A stretch of DNA of 64,000 bases from Candidatus Tepidiaquacellales bacterium OLB4/UTCHB1 (GCA_002050165.1 MWSW01000012.1:1-64000); one strand, 5' to 3'; positions 53,364 to 63,069 are shown, counted from the stretch's first letter. Made by a program: numbers and translations. The notes: generated by a model from the letters alone, not told the origin.

Positions 53364-54765
53364 ATCCGCTTCAGAGAATTTTGCATTGCTCAAGATACGT
53401 GTTGCCAGAAATTCCCTGTATGCAGCACTTTTTATAACATTTATCAAATATATAGCAGCATATTTCAGCGGCAGCTTGTCCGTTCTGTCGGAAATGTTCC
53501 ATTCGGGAATTGATATAGTTGCATGCACATTGACAATACTTTCGGTAAAATTATCTGCAAAACCACCGGACGAAGATCACAATTACGGTCACGATAAAAT
53601 TGAAAATTTCGTAGCTATAATTCAGGTGTTGATATTATTCTTCCTTTGTGCTTATATATTATTTGAAGTTGTTCAAAGATTTACTTCTGTTACACAACCT
53701 GAAGTAGTTATATCATACTGGACTTTTGGAGTAATTTTAATTTCTATCGGGATTGATATTAACCGGACAAAAGCTCTGAGGAAAATTGCAGCCCAAACTC
53801 GGTCAAAGTCTCTCGAGGCAGATGCTTTACATTTTTCATCAGATATTCTGAGTTCGGTTATTGTCCTGATTGCTATGACATTGACGTACCTTGACATAAG
53901 TATTTATGCTGATTCTATCGGAGCAATTTTAGTTTGCGGAGTAATTATTTTTGTAGGTGCAAAATTATTTAAACGATCGCTTGATGCCTTGATGGACAGA
54001 GTACCATCGGGACTCAGGCAGAAAATTATCAGTGTTACAAAATCTCTCAAAAACGTTGAAGACATTAAATCTTTGAGAATAAGATCTACCGGAAATGTGA
54101 TATTTATTGATATGACAATCTTCATAAGCCGGTTGATACCATTTTCTAAAGTTCATGATATAACTGAGGAAGTAGAAAATAAGATCAGAGAAATTATTCC
54201 ACATGCGGATATTATTATTCATTCCGAACCGGTTGAAACTCAAAACGAAACAATAAATGATAAAATCAGAATAATTGTTAACAATGAGGGATTTAATTGT
54301 CATGATATATTTTCACATAAAATCGGAAAGGAAATATTTACGGAACTCCATATAGAGATTGACGATACAAACAACCTTCATCATGCCCACGAAATCGTAG
54401 ATAAAATTGAATCAAAAATTAAAAATCAAATCGGGATAATTAATAACGTTAAGGTACATATTGATGAACCAGGGGATGTGGTATTTGAAACTGTTGACAT
54501 TACACTTAAATCTTCTGATCTTATAGTGATGGCAAAGCAGATATTAAAGGAATATAAAAGTGTCAAAAGCTCAGACGATTTTAAAATTGTATCTGCAGGA
54601 GGAAAAATCAGGGTTTCGTTAAATTGTACTTTTATTAATGATCTCTCGTTTGAACAGGTACACGAATTGGTTACAATGCTTGAAAGTAGAATATATCTTG
54701 ATGTAAAAGCTGTTTATCCGCATTTGTCAAACGTAATCATTCATTCTGAACCTCAATCTCTGTGA
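53356..54765 (+). CDS. Cation diffusion facilitator with three C-terminal domains
   Basis: A 469-residue metal exporter. The membrane part (~1-215) has six helices and the metal site HxxxD (His49, Asp53) plus HxxxD (His159, Asp163), the pattern of Zn2+-type CDF pumps. Most CDF proteins then have one ~75-residue metallochaperone-like domain. Here three follow in tandem, each ending alike: ADIIIHSEP (285-293), NVKVHIDEP (364-372) and NVIIHSEP (459-466). The second and third are more divergent. Zinc is the likeliest substrate, with iron, manganese or cobalt possible. Confidence 0.88.
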   Translation: MNKSASENFALLKIRVARNSLYAALFITFIKYIAAYFSGSLSVLSEMFHSGIDIVACTLTILSVKLSAKPPDEDHNYGHDKIENFVAIIQVLILFFLCAYILFEVVQRFTSVTQPEVVISYWTFGVILISIGIDINRTKALRKIAAQTRSKSLEADALHFSSDILSSVIVLIAMTLTYLDISIYADSIGAILVCGVIIFVGAKLFKRSLDALMDRVPSGLRQKIISVTKSLKNVEDIKSLRIRSTGNVIFIDMTIFISRLIPFSKVHDITEEVENKIREIIPHADIIIHSEPVETQNETINDKIRIIVNNEGFNCHDIFSHKIGKEIFTELHIEIDDTNNLHHAHEIVDKIESKIKNQIGIINNVKVHIDEPGDVVFETVDITLKSSDLIVMAKQILKEYKSVKSSDDFKIVSAGGKIRVSLNCTFINDLSFEQVHELVTMLESRIYLDVKAVYPHLSNVIIHSEPQSL

Positions 54766-54766
54766 T

Positions 54767-55738
54767 ATGAAAATTTCTATTATTGGTTTAGGTCATCTCG
54801 GAAAGATTCATCTAAAAATACTGAGTGAACTTTCAAATGAGCGAAAAGATTTTTCTATATCAGGAGTGTATGATATAGACAATGAGAAATTATCGGGTAT
54901 TTCCGTCAGAAAGTTCATTTCGGTGGAAGAAGCTGTGAGTAATTCAGATACCGCAATTATCGCCTCAACAACAACTTCCCATTTCGATATAGCAAAATTA
55001 TTTATTACATCAGGGAAACATGTCCTTATTGAAAAACCTGTGACGCATAGTATCTCGACTGCGGAAGAACTTCTGGAAATTCAGAAGAAATCAAATGTAA
55101 AAGTACAGGTCGGACATATTGAGCGCTTCAATCCCGCGATACTCGGTATCTCACAGTATAATATTACTCCGCTATTCATTGAGTCACACAGGTTATCTCA
55201 ATTTAACCCGCGCGGAACAGACGTTTCAGTGATTGCGGATTTAATGATTCACGATATTGATCTTATACTTAATCTCGTTAAATCCCCTGTTGCTTCAATA
55301 GACGCAAATGGCGCTTCTATTATAACGGATAAAATTGACATTGTAAATGCACGTTTGAAATTTGAAAATGGTTGCGTTGCAAATGTAACTGCTTCTCGAA
55401 TATCACAATCAAAGATGAGGAAAATGAGAATCTTTCAGAAAAATGCTTATATATCAATTGACTTTGTTGATAACTCAACTGAAATTTTCTCGCTCAAAAG
55501 TAATGATGAAACTGACGAAGGTTTTATTGAAATTCCATTGGATGAAAATAAAAAAATTATATATGAAAGAATTGCTATGGAATCTGTTAATCCTATGAAA
55601 GAGGAACTGAATTCATTCTTAGATTCTATTTTTATGGATACGGAGCCTTTAGTTTCATTAAAAGATGGAGTAACAGCGCTTAAAGTTGCAGATCAAGTTC
55701 TGTCCTCTATTACTACCGGCAACACAAAAATAACCTGA
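54767..55738 (+). CDS. Gfo/Idh/MocA-family oxidoreductase
   Basis: A 323-residue NAD(P)-dependent sugar-type dehydrogenase. The N-terminal Rossmann fold has IIGLGHLGKIHLKIL and the family EKPV signature (VLIEKPVTHSI), followed by VQVGHIERFNPA with the catalytic-region His and DLMIHDIDLIL. This subgroup is often encoded near lipid A genes in Bacteroidetes and may act on UDP-sugars, but no such genes are here. It starts one base after the CDF stop, so the operon continues. Confidence 0.88.
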   Translation: MKISIIGLGHLGKIHLKILSELSNERKDFSISGVYDIDNEKLSGISVRKFISVEEAVSNSDTAIIASTTTSHFDIAKLFITSGKHVLIEKPVTHSISTAEELLEIQKKSNVKVQVGHIERFNPAILGISQYNITPLFIESHRLSQFNPRGTDVSVIADLMIHDIDLILNLVKSPVASIDANGASIITDKIDIVNARLKFENGCVANVTASRISQSKMRKMRIFQKNAYISIDFVDNSTEIFSLKSNDETDEGFIEIPLDENKKIIYERIAMESVNPMKEELNSFLDSIFMDTEPLVSLKDGVTALKVADQVLSSITTGNTKIT

Positions 55739-55740
55739 AA

Positions 55741-56616
55741 ATGAAATTTAAAATCGCTCACATTTCGGACGTTCATATAAAATTTGAAGACAATATTAAT
55801 TCAATTTTGTTATCGAGACTTTTTGAAGATATTTCACAAAACGAGTGCAATCATATTTCAATCACCGGTGATATCGTTGAAAATGCAAACCGGAGGGAGT
55901 TTGAAACGGTTCGAAGCATAATTGAAAAATTCGGTTACCTCGATGGAGATAAACTTTCTGTTGTTCCGGGTAACCACGACATATTCGGGGGTGTGTCAAG
56001 AGATATACCGGTATATGAATTTCCCGCCCATTGCCGTGATCTCGATTATCAAAAGAAAGAGTTTGATTTCTTTAACTTTTTCAATGAATCATTCAGAAAT
56101 ACAATAAGAGATACGGAAATATTTCCATATGTGAAGATATTAAATGACGATATCATCATCATAGGTTTAAATTCAGTAGCACCATATTCAGAAGTTCATA
56201 ACCCTGTCGGCACGAACGGAAAAATTAACGACCTTCAACTGAAAAACTTGCTTAAACTGTTTGATGAATTTGACGTTTCGGGAAAATTTAAAATAGTTTT
56301 GTTACACCACTATTTCAATAAACCCGGTTCAATGAAAAATGATAAAGATCACGCCCTTTGGCTCAAATCTGAACAGTCTAAAATGAAGTTACACAATAAA
56401 AAGGTTATAGTTGATACTTTTAGGAAATTAAAAGTTGATGTTGTGCTACATGGTCACAACCATATTACCGAAACGTACTTATTAAAAGAAATGATTTTCA
56501 TAAATTCATCAGGTTGTCTGAGACCATTTACCCGCAGCAAGGCAAACAGATATTTCATTTTGGAATTTGATACAGAGCAAAAATCATTCAAGTTGGAAAT
56601 GAGGCAAATTTCATGA
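55741..56616 (+). CDS. Calcineurin-like metallophosphoesterase
   Basis: A 291-residue cytoplasmic phosphoesterase with all five metal motifs: SDVHIKF, TGDIVEN, PGNHDIFGG, LLHHYF and HGHNHITE. The family (CpdA/Icc-like) hydrolyses cyclic nucleotides, nucleotide-linked substrates or phospholipid intermediates; nothing specific can be read here. It lies between a MocA dehydrogenase and the CCA enzyme, and its stop overlaps the CCA start (ATGA). Confidence 0.9.
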   Translation: MKFKIAHISDVHIKFEDNINSILLSRLFEDISQNECNHISITGDIVENANRREFETVRSIIEKFGYLDGDKLSVVPGNHDIFGGVSRDIPVYEFPAHCRDLDYQKKEFDFFNFFNESFRNTIRDTEIFPYVKILNDDIIIIGLNSVAPYSEVHNPVGTNGKINDLQLKNLLKLFDEFDVSGKFKIVLLHHYFNKPGSMKNDKDHALWLKSEQSKMKLHNKKVIVDTFRKLKVDVVLHGHNHITETYLLKEMIFINSSGCLRPFTRSKANRYFILEFDTEQKSFKLEMRQIS

Positions 56617-58034
56617 GAAAATTGATTGATGAAAACAAAATAATCGTGGAAATAGGTAAGATTGCTGACAGTGTAAACGCGAACGCATATCTGATAGGTG
56701 GATACGTGAGGGATTTGATTAGCGGTCGTAACTCAATGGATATTGATATAATGATAATTGGTGACGGTATAAAGTTTGCTGAAATTGTTGCCCAACGAAT
56801 GAATACAAAATTATCCGCTGTATATAAAAAATTTAATACAGCACTTTTAAAAGTTGACAGAACAATTATTGAATTCTCTTCCTCAAGAAAAGAGAGCTAC
56901 GACAGACATTCCAGAAAGCCTAAAGTTCATCCTGCGAGCCTGAGCGATGACATCGCACGCAGAGATTTTACTATTAATGCTATTGCTATATCTTTAAACA
57001 AAGAAACTTTCGGTGAAATCATTGACCTGTTTAACGGAGTTGATGATATTAAAAATAAGATAATAAGGACACCACTCGATCCGATTAAAACCTTCGATGA
57101 CGACCCTTTAAGAATATTAAGAGCAATAAGGTTTGCTGCTACGTTTCAGTTCGTAATAGAAAAACATACTTTCGAGGGAATAATTAAAATGCATAACAGG
57201 TTGCGCGATAATATTGTATCCCAGGAGAGAATCACAAAAGAATTTCTAATGATACTCGGAAGCGCCAAACCATCGTACGGTCTCGAATTGCTATTCAAGT
57301 CGGGAGTAATGGATGTAATCTTTCCTGAGATCGCTGAGTTAGCAGGTGTTGAACAACGAAAGGATTACCATCACAAGGATGTCTTTTACCACACATTGAA
57401 AGTTGTTGATAACATAAGTGAAAAGACCGATAACCTCTGGCTTCGTTTCGCAGCTCTTGTTCACGATATTGCAAAACCACAGACGAAAAGATTTGTTGAG
57501 GGAGTCGGGTGGACATTTCACGGACATGAAGAATTAGGCGCAAGGATGCTCAAGAATATTTTCAAACGATTAAAGTTACCTTTGGATAAGTTACCGTATG
57601 TAGAAAAACTTGTAAGAATGCACCTTCGGCCGATTCCGCTTGCCAATGATGATGTTACTGATTCAGCTATTCGCAGACTTGCTGCGGATGCAGGTGAAGA
57701 CCTAGAAGATCTGTTATTGCTGTGCCGGGCTGATATAACTTCTAAAAATCCTGAAAAGGTGAAACGATTTATGAACAATTATGAAATAGTTGAGAAAAAA
57801 GTTGTTGAAGTTCAGGCAAAAGATAAATTGAGGAATTTTCATTCACCCGTACGTGGAGAGAAGATAATGGAAGTTTGTAATATTAAACCTTCGCGGGAAG
57901 TTGGCGTACTTAAAAAAGCTATTGAAGAGGCTATTCTCGATGGACTAATACCAAATGATTACGAGGCAGCATTAAATTATCTCTATAAAATTAAAGACGA
58001 AATTCTCGAGGTTAATTCTGGAGAAGAAAAATAA
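56613..58034 (+). CDS. cca: CCA tRNA nucleotidyltransferase with HD domain
   Basis: A 473-residue class II nucleotidyltransferase. The head domain has YLIGGYVRDL and the metal-binding MDIDIM (Asp43, Asp45), then RRDFTINAIA and DPLRILRAIRFA. An HD phosphohydrolase motif (LVHDIAKPQTK with HGHEELGARM) follows. This order is shared by CCA-adding enzymes and poly(A) polymerases. In a genome of this type a CCA enzyme is likelier, but the discriminating residues were not checked. It is the last gene of the EamA-CDF-MocA-phosphoesterase run. Confidence 0.9.
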   Translation: MRKLIDENKIIVEIGKIADSVNANAYLIGGYVRDLISGRNSMDIDIMIIGDGIKFAEIVAQRMNTKLSAVYKKFNTALLKVDRTIIEFSSSRKESYDRHSRKPKVHPASLSDDIARRDFTINAIAISLNKETFGEIIDLFNGVDDIKNKIIRTPLDPIKTFDDDPLRILRAIRFAATFQFVIEKHTFEGIIKMHNRLRDNIVSQERITKEFLMILGSAKPSYGLELLFKSGVMDVIFPEIAELAGVEQRKDYHHKDVFYHTLKVVDNISEKTDNLWLRFAALVHDIAKPQTKRFVEGVGWTFHGHEELGARMLKNIFKRLKLPLDKLPYVEKLVRMHLRPIPLANDDVTDSAIRRLAADAGEDLEDLLLLCRADITSKNPEKVKRFMNNYEIVEKKVVEVQAKDKLRNFHSPVRGEKIMEVCNIKPSREVGVLKKAIEEAILDGLIPNDYEAALNYLYKIKDEILEVNSGEEK

Positions 58035-58144
58035 CTCCTCCTGTGAAAATGCACCTAACGGGATTTTGCAGGAAAACTTAATTTAATAATGGAGTATATT
58101 TCTAATCAAAAATTGCAAAACTGAATCTGTTTCACCAGAATTAT

Positions 58145-58714
58145 TTAAACGACACTCGTAACTTTATTTCGGGAAGAATAAATTCGTCTCACAATAAAAA
58201 ATATCACTATCAATACAATAAGCAAAGCAATCACCGGTAATATAATGGCAATCACAGAGACGAAGACCGATAATACAAGCTCACCCGTTGATAATATGAA
58301 ATTACCGAAACCGGCAGTAATCCCGGAAGAAATAGCTCTACCCTTTACGGTAAGTAACTGCACCGAAATAGCCGCGCCGCCACCGGTAATTACTGCAAGC
58401 GTCCAACCGAGTATCGGATTGACATCTGTAAGTAACGTGCTCATCGTTAGCACACCTGCCACTGCAGCGAGCGGAGTTGCAATTGTATCGAATATGTTGT
58501 CAAGCCATGGAACGTAATATGCGATAATCTCAAAAATTGTTGCAACTGCAAAGGTAATTAATGCAGGTGTAGATGCAATCCATTGCTCGTCAGTAGTCAA
58601 CTCAGATAATCCTGACATAGAAGCTATACTTAAAATCAATAGCGGTACAAATACCCTGAATCCGCAGGCAGCTGCTAAAGATATTCCGCTTACAATGCTT
58701 AATATGTATTCCAT
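58145..58714 (-). CDS. DUF4126 membrane protein
   Basis: A 189-residue protein with about five membrane helices. It starts MEYILSIVSGISLAAACGFRVFVPLL, the conserved DUF4126 N-terminus, and contains the glycine-rich repeats AVITGGGAAISVQLLTVKGRA and GITAGFGNFILS. The function of DUF4126 is unknown. It is cotranscribed with the next membrane gene upstream (9-base gap) and converges on cca. A weak TCCTG..ATTTTGCAGGA hairpin lies between them. Confidence 0.8.
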   Translation of the reverse strand: MEYILSIVSGISLAAACGFRVFVPLLILSIASMSGLSELTTDEQWIASTPALITFAVATIFEIIAYYVPWLDNIFDTIATPLAAVAGVLTMSTLLTDVNPILGWTLAVITGGGAAISVQLLTVKGRAISSGITAGFGNFILSTGELVLSVFVSVIAIILPVIALLIVLIVIFFIVRRIYSSRNKVTSVV

Positions 58715-58723
58715 AATTGAACT

Positions 58724-59176
58724 TTACCTGAGTACAAAATAAAAAATAATAACTAAAATTAATCCAACAATAGATTGCATAATCAACTCCCGGAAAGTAA
58801 GAACTTTGTGTTTACCGCCAAACTTTAAAAGCCCGAGTGGCGTCCAGAATGCCCATGTAACTTTATTTCCGACTACCTGCTCTTTAAAACCACCCGGTTT
58901 TCGAGGATAACCGTAAATTCGGAGTGTGTCGTAGAAGAAATAAAATACTAAATCAGCCCACCAAGTCCACCATAAAATGTTAAATGCAATTGCAGCGAAC
59001 CACCCGCTTATAAAATAGATACATAATGAAATAAAAACCTGAACAAAAAACTGGGCTACACGGTAACGGTTTAACATCCCGAAATCAGCCCAACCTTTTT
59101 TAATGGAGATATGAAACCCAAAGTAATCAAATAACCCGAATAAAATTATTCCACCTGCCGCTAAAATAATTTCCAT
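58724..59176 (-). CDS. Small membrane protein of unknown function
   Basis: A 150-residue hydrophobic protein with about four membrane helices, unusually rich in Trp and Tyr (FNILWWTWWADLVFYFFYD). I do not recognise a family. It is transcribed divergently from merC across a 100-base spacer that holds the repeated operator-like element, so it may share that control, and it precedes the DUF4126 gene in one transcript. Confidence 0.62.
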   Translation of the reverse strand: MEIILAAGGIILFGLFDYFGFHISIKKGWADFGMLNRYRVAQFFVQVFISLCIYFISGWFAAIAFNILWWTWWADLVFYFFYDTLRIYGYPRKPGGFKEQVVGNKVTWAFWTPLGLLKFGGKHKVLTFRELIMQSIVGLILVIIFYFVLR

Positions 59177-59221
59177 TTACAAAAATACAAAATAAGCAAT
59201 ACAGTTATAAAGATTATACTT

Positions 59222-59272
59222 GCAAATGAATTGCGAATGATATTCGTGAAAATTATTTTGCTAATGATTTGC
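59222..59272. promoter_or_regulatory. Repeated dyad element upstream of merC
   Basis: Three copies of GCnAATGA (59222-59229, 59233-59240, 59260-59267), each the left half of a dyad: GCAAATGAATTGC, GCGAATGATATTCG (core CGAAT-GAT-ATTCG perfect) and GCTAATGATTTGC. The last ends five bases before the merC ATG. The shape suits a Fur/Zur-like or other metalloregulator operator. Confidence 0.5.
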
Positions 59273-59276
59273 ATAA

Positions 59277-59765
59277 ATGAAAATGAGTTCACACAAAAAA
59301 TTATTCCGACTCGATATGATTGGATTCTCGGCATCAACTATTTGTGCAATTCATTGTGCAATTATGCCTATTCTTCTAAGCTTGCTACCGCTCGGATTGT
59401 TTGAATTCGCTACTTCCGTTTATTTTGAAATAGGAGTGATTGGCATTAGCATAATAATTGGTTTGTACACATTCAGAGATGGATATTTGAAGCATCATCA
59501 TAACCCTATCCCAATCATAATTTTTATTGGTGGTTTTTGTATTATAATTGCGGGACATTTTATTTTTGGTGGTCACGATCATTCAGAAAGCATGACGGAC
59601 CATGGGGTTATTCATTTTTTCATAGTACCGCTCGGTGCGATTTTTATTGGTGTATCTCACTTCCTTAACATCAAAAAAATGAAATCCTGCAATGCAAAAC
59701 ACAACTCTGAAAATACTTCAGTTGCAGTTAATGAATCCACTGTAATAGAAACTGCACAAATCTAA
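59277..59765 (+). CDS. MerC-domain membrane protein
   Basis: A 162-residue protein with four membrane helices. The first holds the MerC cysteine pair (Cys23, Cys27 in TICAIHCAIMP), and a His-rich loop (GGHDHSESMTDHG) follows helix 3. MerC moves Hg2+ in mercury operons, but stand-alone MerC-domain proteins in Bacteroidetes probably handle other soft metals. No mer genes are nearby. The operator-like repeats right before the start suggest metal-dependent control. Confidence 0.85.
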   Translation: MKMSSHKKLFRLDMIGFSASTICAIHCAIMPILLSLLPLGLFEFATSVYFEIGVIGISIIIGLYTFRDGYLKHHHNPIPIIIFIGGFCIIIAGHFIFGGHDHSESMTDHGVIHFFIVPLGAIFIGVSHFLNIKKMKSCNAKHNSENTSVAVNESTVIETAQI

Positions 59766-59840
59766 GATAATCATTATTGTAATAATTCACATCTGTGAAT
59801 AGCCAATAATATAATCAATTTACATTTTATCGAAATAAAA

Positions 59841-59870
59841 AAAGCCGGGTTTTTAACCCGACTTTTTAAT
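59841..59870. terminator. Bidirectional terminator between merC and the ALDH gene
   Basis: AAAGCCGGGTT (59841-59851), loop TTT, AACCCGACTTT (59855-59865), one C-A mismatch, with A and T runs on both sides. Confidence 0.85.
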
Positions 59871-59885
59871 TTATTCGAAAGGATA

Positions 59886-61253
59886 CTATTTTCTAAAAGA
59901 TATTTTTTTAGGTACTGTAAATTGTCTCATACCCTCAATACTACCAAGATATCCGAAACCACTTTGTTTTATCCCAACCCAAGGTGTGCCGCTCACACCG
60001 CCAATCCCCTGATTTACTCCAATCATGCCTGATTCTATTTTCATTGCGTATTTCTTCACTTTATTTTTATTCTTTGACCATATTGTTGCACCAAGACCAA
60101 AATTTAAATTATTTGCTTTTTCAATAGCCTCTTCCGGAGTTTTAACCTTTTGGATACAAATTACAGGTCCGAATGTTTCAACGTTCATTATATTGTGTTT
60201 GTCAGCAAGATTTGTAATGACCGTCGGCTCGAGCCAGAACCCTTTACCATTGAGTCTGTTACCGCTGTAGATTATTTGCGCGCCTTTTCTCTGCGCTTCT
60301 TCTATCTGTCTCACTACATGAGAGCGCTGCTCTTCACTGACCATTGGTCCCATATCGTTATCTCCATAACCATCCCCAACCTTAAACTTTTTCACATTTT
60401 CAATTACGAGCTTTTCAAATTTATCTGCGATCTTCTCTTCTACAAATATTCTTTCGACCGAAACACATACCTGACCGGAATTTCTCAGTGAACCTACTAC
60501 AGCGTATTTTGCCGCTGCTGTTAAGTCTGCATCTTTCAGAATAATCATCGGGTCTTTTCCACCAAGTTCTAACACTAATCTGTTCAGTCGCTTTGAAGAT
60601 GCTTCCATGATTTTTTTACCTACTGCCTGAGAACCTACAAATCCAACCATATCAATCTCTGAATTGACTAATTCTTCACCTACTTCCCCTGCACCAAGAA
60701 GAAGGTTGATTACTCCTTTAGGCAAATGGCGATTGTAAATAGTGTACAGCATTTTCCCTGTCAAAGGGGTTAATTCCGATGGTTTGAAAACAACGGAATT
60801 ACCGGCTAATATTGCGGGTGTAAGCAGGGATTCCGGCATTCCTACAGGGAAATTCCAAGGTGTTATCACCGCAACAACACCTATTGGAACGCGATATAAC
60901 TCCGTTACCAGATTACCCTCCTGATACTTTTCCATCTGGAAAGCTTTCTCGGCTAATTTTATGTTCTCCAGAATAGCATTTGCAGTACCCACAACTTCAC
61001 CGACAGCTGATTTATAAATCTTACCCATTTCGTCCGTAATCAGTTTCCCCAACTCTTCTTTCTCTTTCATCAAATCTTTTGCGATTCGCTTCATCGCTGC
61101 TATCTTTGACTTTATCGGTGTATCTGACCAAGTTTTAAGGGCTTTTCGTGCAAGTTTAATTGCAGAAGCAATTTCTCCGCTGGAGGAGCATTTGATTTTT
61201 TCAATTAGTTCACCTGTGGAGGGGTTTATGTCTAAAATAAATTTTTGACGCAT
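59886..61253 (-). CDS. NAD(P)-dependent aldehyde dehydrogenase
   Basis: A 455-residue ALDH that oxidises aldehydes to acids. The catalytic Cys is in SGQVCVSVERIFVEE, the general-base Glu in LVLELGGKDPM, the nucleotide-binding GSQAVGKKIM follows GFV, and TPWNFPVGMPESLL is present. It resembles the succinate-semialdehyde dehydrogenase branch, but the substrate is not certain. It is the last gene of a co-directional group with the epimerase, SDR and AnmK. Confidence 0.88.
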   Translation of the reverse strand: MRQKFILDINPSTGELIEKIKCSSSGEIASAIKLARKALKTWSDTPIKSKIAAMKRIAKDLMKEKEELGKLITDEMGKIYKSAVGEVVGTANAILENIKLAEKAFQMEKYQEGNLVTELYRVPIGVVAVITPWNFPVGMPESLLTPAILAGNSVVFKPSELTPLTGKMLYTIYNRHLPKGVINLLLGAGEVGEELVNSEIDMVGFVGSQAVGKKIMEASSKRLNRLVLELGGKDPMIILKDADLTAAAKYAVVGSLRNSGQVCVSVERIFVEEKIADKFEKLVIENVKKFKVGDGYGDNDMGPMVSEEQRSHVVRQIEEAQRKGAQIIYSGNRLNGKGFWLEPTVITNLADKHNIMNVETFGPVICIQKVKTPEEAIEKANNLNFGLGATIWSKNKNKVKKYAMKIESGMIGVNQGIGGVSGTPWVGIKQSGFGYLGSIEGMRQFTVPKKISFRK

Positions 61254-61269
61254 TTGAATGTTGTATTAA

Positions 61270-62313
61270 TTATAGAGACTTTTTAAATAATCCGAGTACC
61301 CCCTGTTTCCAGGCGATACGGTGTGTTACTCCGGTACCTTGTTGAATTGTATGTTTATTATCAATGTACCATTGATATGATCTAATTAAGGCTTCAGCAT
61401 TGGAATATTTCGGTTGCCAGCCTAACCGGGATTCAGATTTTTCAATTGATACAAATGAATCAGTATCAGCAGTTCCGTAAATCCATTTGTATAAAGGTGA
61501 TACGCCTAAGAGTTCAAAAAATCTGAGGGCGGGTTTTACTAATCCAGCCGGAGTTCTCATTATTCTTGATCCGGTGCCGGCATATTCGCACATTGCTCCG
61601 ACATCCTCTTCTACGGTTTTAAATTCCTTTGCGCCGACATTGAACGTATCGTTAATTTCTTTTTGTGGTAGTTTTGCTGCAAGGTAAATCGCATCAACCA
61701 GATCTTCAACCTCCAACAACTGATATCTGTTTTTTCCGTTTCCGATTATAGGAATTTTTACACCGGATTCTACCCAATCGTATAAGATTTGAAATACACC
61801 GAGCCTCGCTGTACCTATAAAACTCTTTGGTCTCAGTACACAAATATTTAAACCTTTCTTTCTGTATTCCTCACATACACCTTCGGCCAATACTTTACTC
61901 TCACCATAAGGACCAACTCCAATCATCTCGTGATGTTCGTACAGCGGGTGAATATCCGGGACACCGTAAACCGCAGTTGAAGAAATGTGAATTACGCGAT
62001 CAACTCTATTTTTAAATGCTGCCTCAAGAACGTTCCTCGTACCGTCAACATTAGTTTCAAAAATATCTTTCTTTTTCCACAATGGAAGTGCAGCTGCACA
62101 ATGAATAACTACATCAACATTTTTCATCATTTCATCCATTTGCTTTGCATCTCTTACATCTCCATATTTACAAATAATTTCTTTATTATACTCCCCTTCT
62201 TCAAATGGCGCTATATCAAAAAATACTGTGTCCCTGTAATCAGCAATTTCATGAATTCTCTGTGCTATGTGGTAACCGAGAAATCCGGCTCCACCTGTAA
62301 CAACAATTTTCAT
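61270..62313 (-). CDS. NAD-dependent epimerase/dehydratase (extended SDR)
   Basis: A 347-residue protein with an N-terminal NAD-binding TGGAGFLGYHIAQ and the catalytic pair Ser (IHISSTAVYG) and YxxxK (YGESKVLAE). The family acts on nucleotide sugars, steroids or related ketones. The C-terminal substrate half (DTDSFVSIEKSESRLGWQPKYS) is typical of sugar-nucleotide epimerases, but the substrate is unknown. A 16-base gap separates it from the ALDH gene and about 15 bases from the SDR gene, so the three are probably one transcript. Confidence 0.85.
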   Translation of the reverse strand: MKIVVTGGAGFLGYHIAQRIHEIADYRDTVFFDIAPFEEGEYNKEIICKYGDVRDAKQMDEMMKNVDVVIHCAAALPLWKKKDIFETNVDGTRNVLEAAFKNRVDRVIHISSTAVYGVPDIHPLYEHHEMIGVGPYGESKVLAEGVCEEYRKKGLNICVLRPKSFIGTARLGVFQILYDWVESGVKIPIIGNGKNRYQLLEVEDLVDAIYLAAKLPQKEINDTFNVGAKEFKTVEEDVGAMCEYAGTGSRIMRTPAGLVKPALRFFELLGVSPLYKWIYGTADTDSFVSIEKSESRLGWQPKYSNAEALIRSYQWYIDNKHTIQQGTGVTHRIAWKQGVLGLFKKSL

Positions 62314-62328
62314 CTTTCAATTTTAATT

Positions 62329-63069
62329 TTAAAATGAACCATAAACTTTAATAATACTTTCCCTAACAGAATCGTGATCCGGTTTCAGAAAATCTACGAT
62401 TATATTTGCAATATCGGTTGGTTTAACCCATTTTTTAACCTCATCTTCTGAACCCCATTGTCTGTTTGCAGGAGTATCTATTATACCCGGAACGATTGTA
62501 TTTGCGCGGATATTCAAATCTTTATTTTCACTGGAAATCGTATTCATCAGATTAATCACCGCTTGTTTGGAAACTGAATAGGCAAATTTTCCAACTGTTG
62601 TTTGCAAGGCTGCAATTGCTCCGATTGAGACTATCCGACCGTAATTATTCTTTTGCATAATTTTCAATACTTCGCGTGAGAAAAAGAATGTACTGAAAAA
62701 GTTCAAAGACATAAATTTATTGAAGTCATCCGTACTCAATGAATCAATACTGATATTCCCATGTATTCCGCCGACAGTGTTTATAAGAAAATCAATTCTG
62801 TCTTGCTCCTGGACAGAAACTGATTCAACGAAATCCTTTACTGAATTCTCGTTAGTTGCATCGCAGACGAATGAAAAGATTTTTTTAACTTTAAATTCGC
62901 CTCCATCATAATTTTGTGAATTATCGAATACATCATTAAAACTTTCCAGAGAAGTGGAAGGGACGTAAACTTTAGCGCCTTCATCAACAAATTTGTTTAC
63001 TATATGCCTCCCCAGTGCTCCCGTTCCGCCGGTTACGATAGCAATTTTATTTTCTAATTTGCCGGACAA
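62329..63069 (-). CDS. SDR-family oxidoreductase
   Basis: A 246-residue classical short-chain dehydrogenase/reductase. The cofactor loop is TGGTGALGRHIV, the NNAG-type motif reads NTVGGIHG, and the active site is YSVSKQAVINLM with a Ser in IVSIGAIAAL. The substrate is unknown. Its start overlaps the end of anmK by 16 bases, indicating translational coupling. Confidence 0.88.
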   Translation of the reverse strand: MSGKLENKIAIVTGGTGALGRHIVNKFVDEGAKVYVPSTSLESFNDVFDNSQNYDGGEFKVKKIFSFVCDATNENSVKDFVESVSVQEQDRIDFLINTVGGIHGNISIDSLSTDDFNKFMSLNFFSTFFFSREVLKIMQKNNYGRIVSIGAIAALQTTVGKFAYSVSKQAVINLMNTISSENKDLNIRANTIVPGIIDTPANRQWGSEDEVKKWVKPTDIANIIVDFLKPDHDSVRESIIKVYGSF

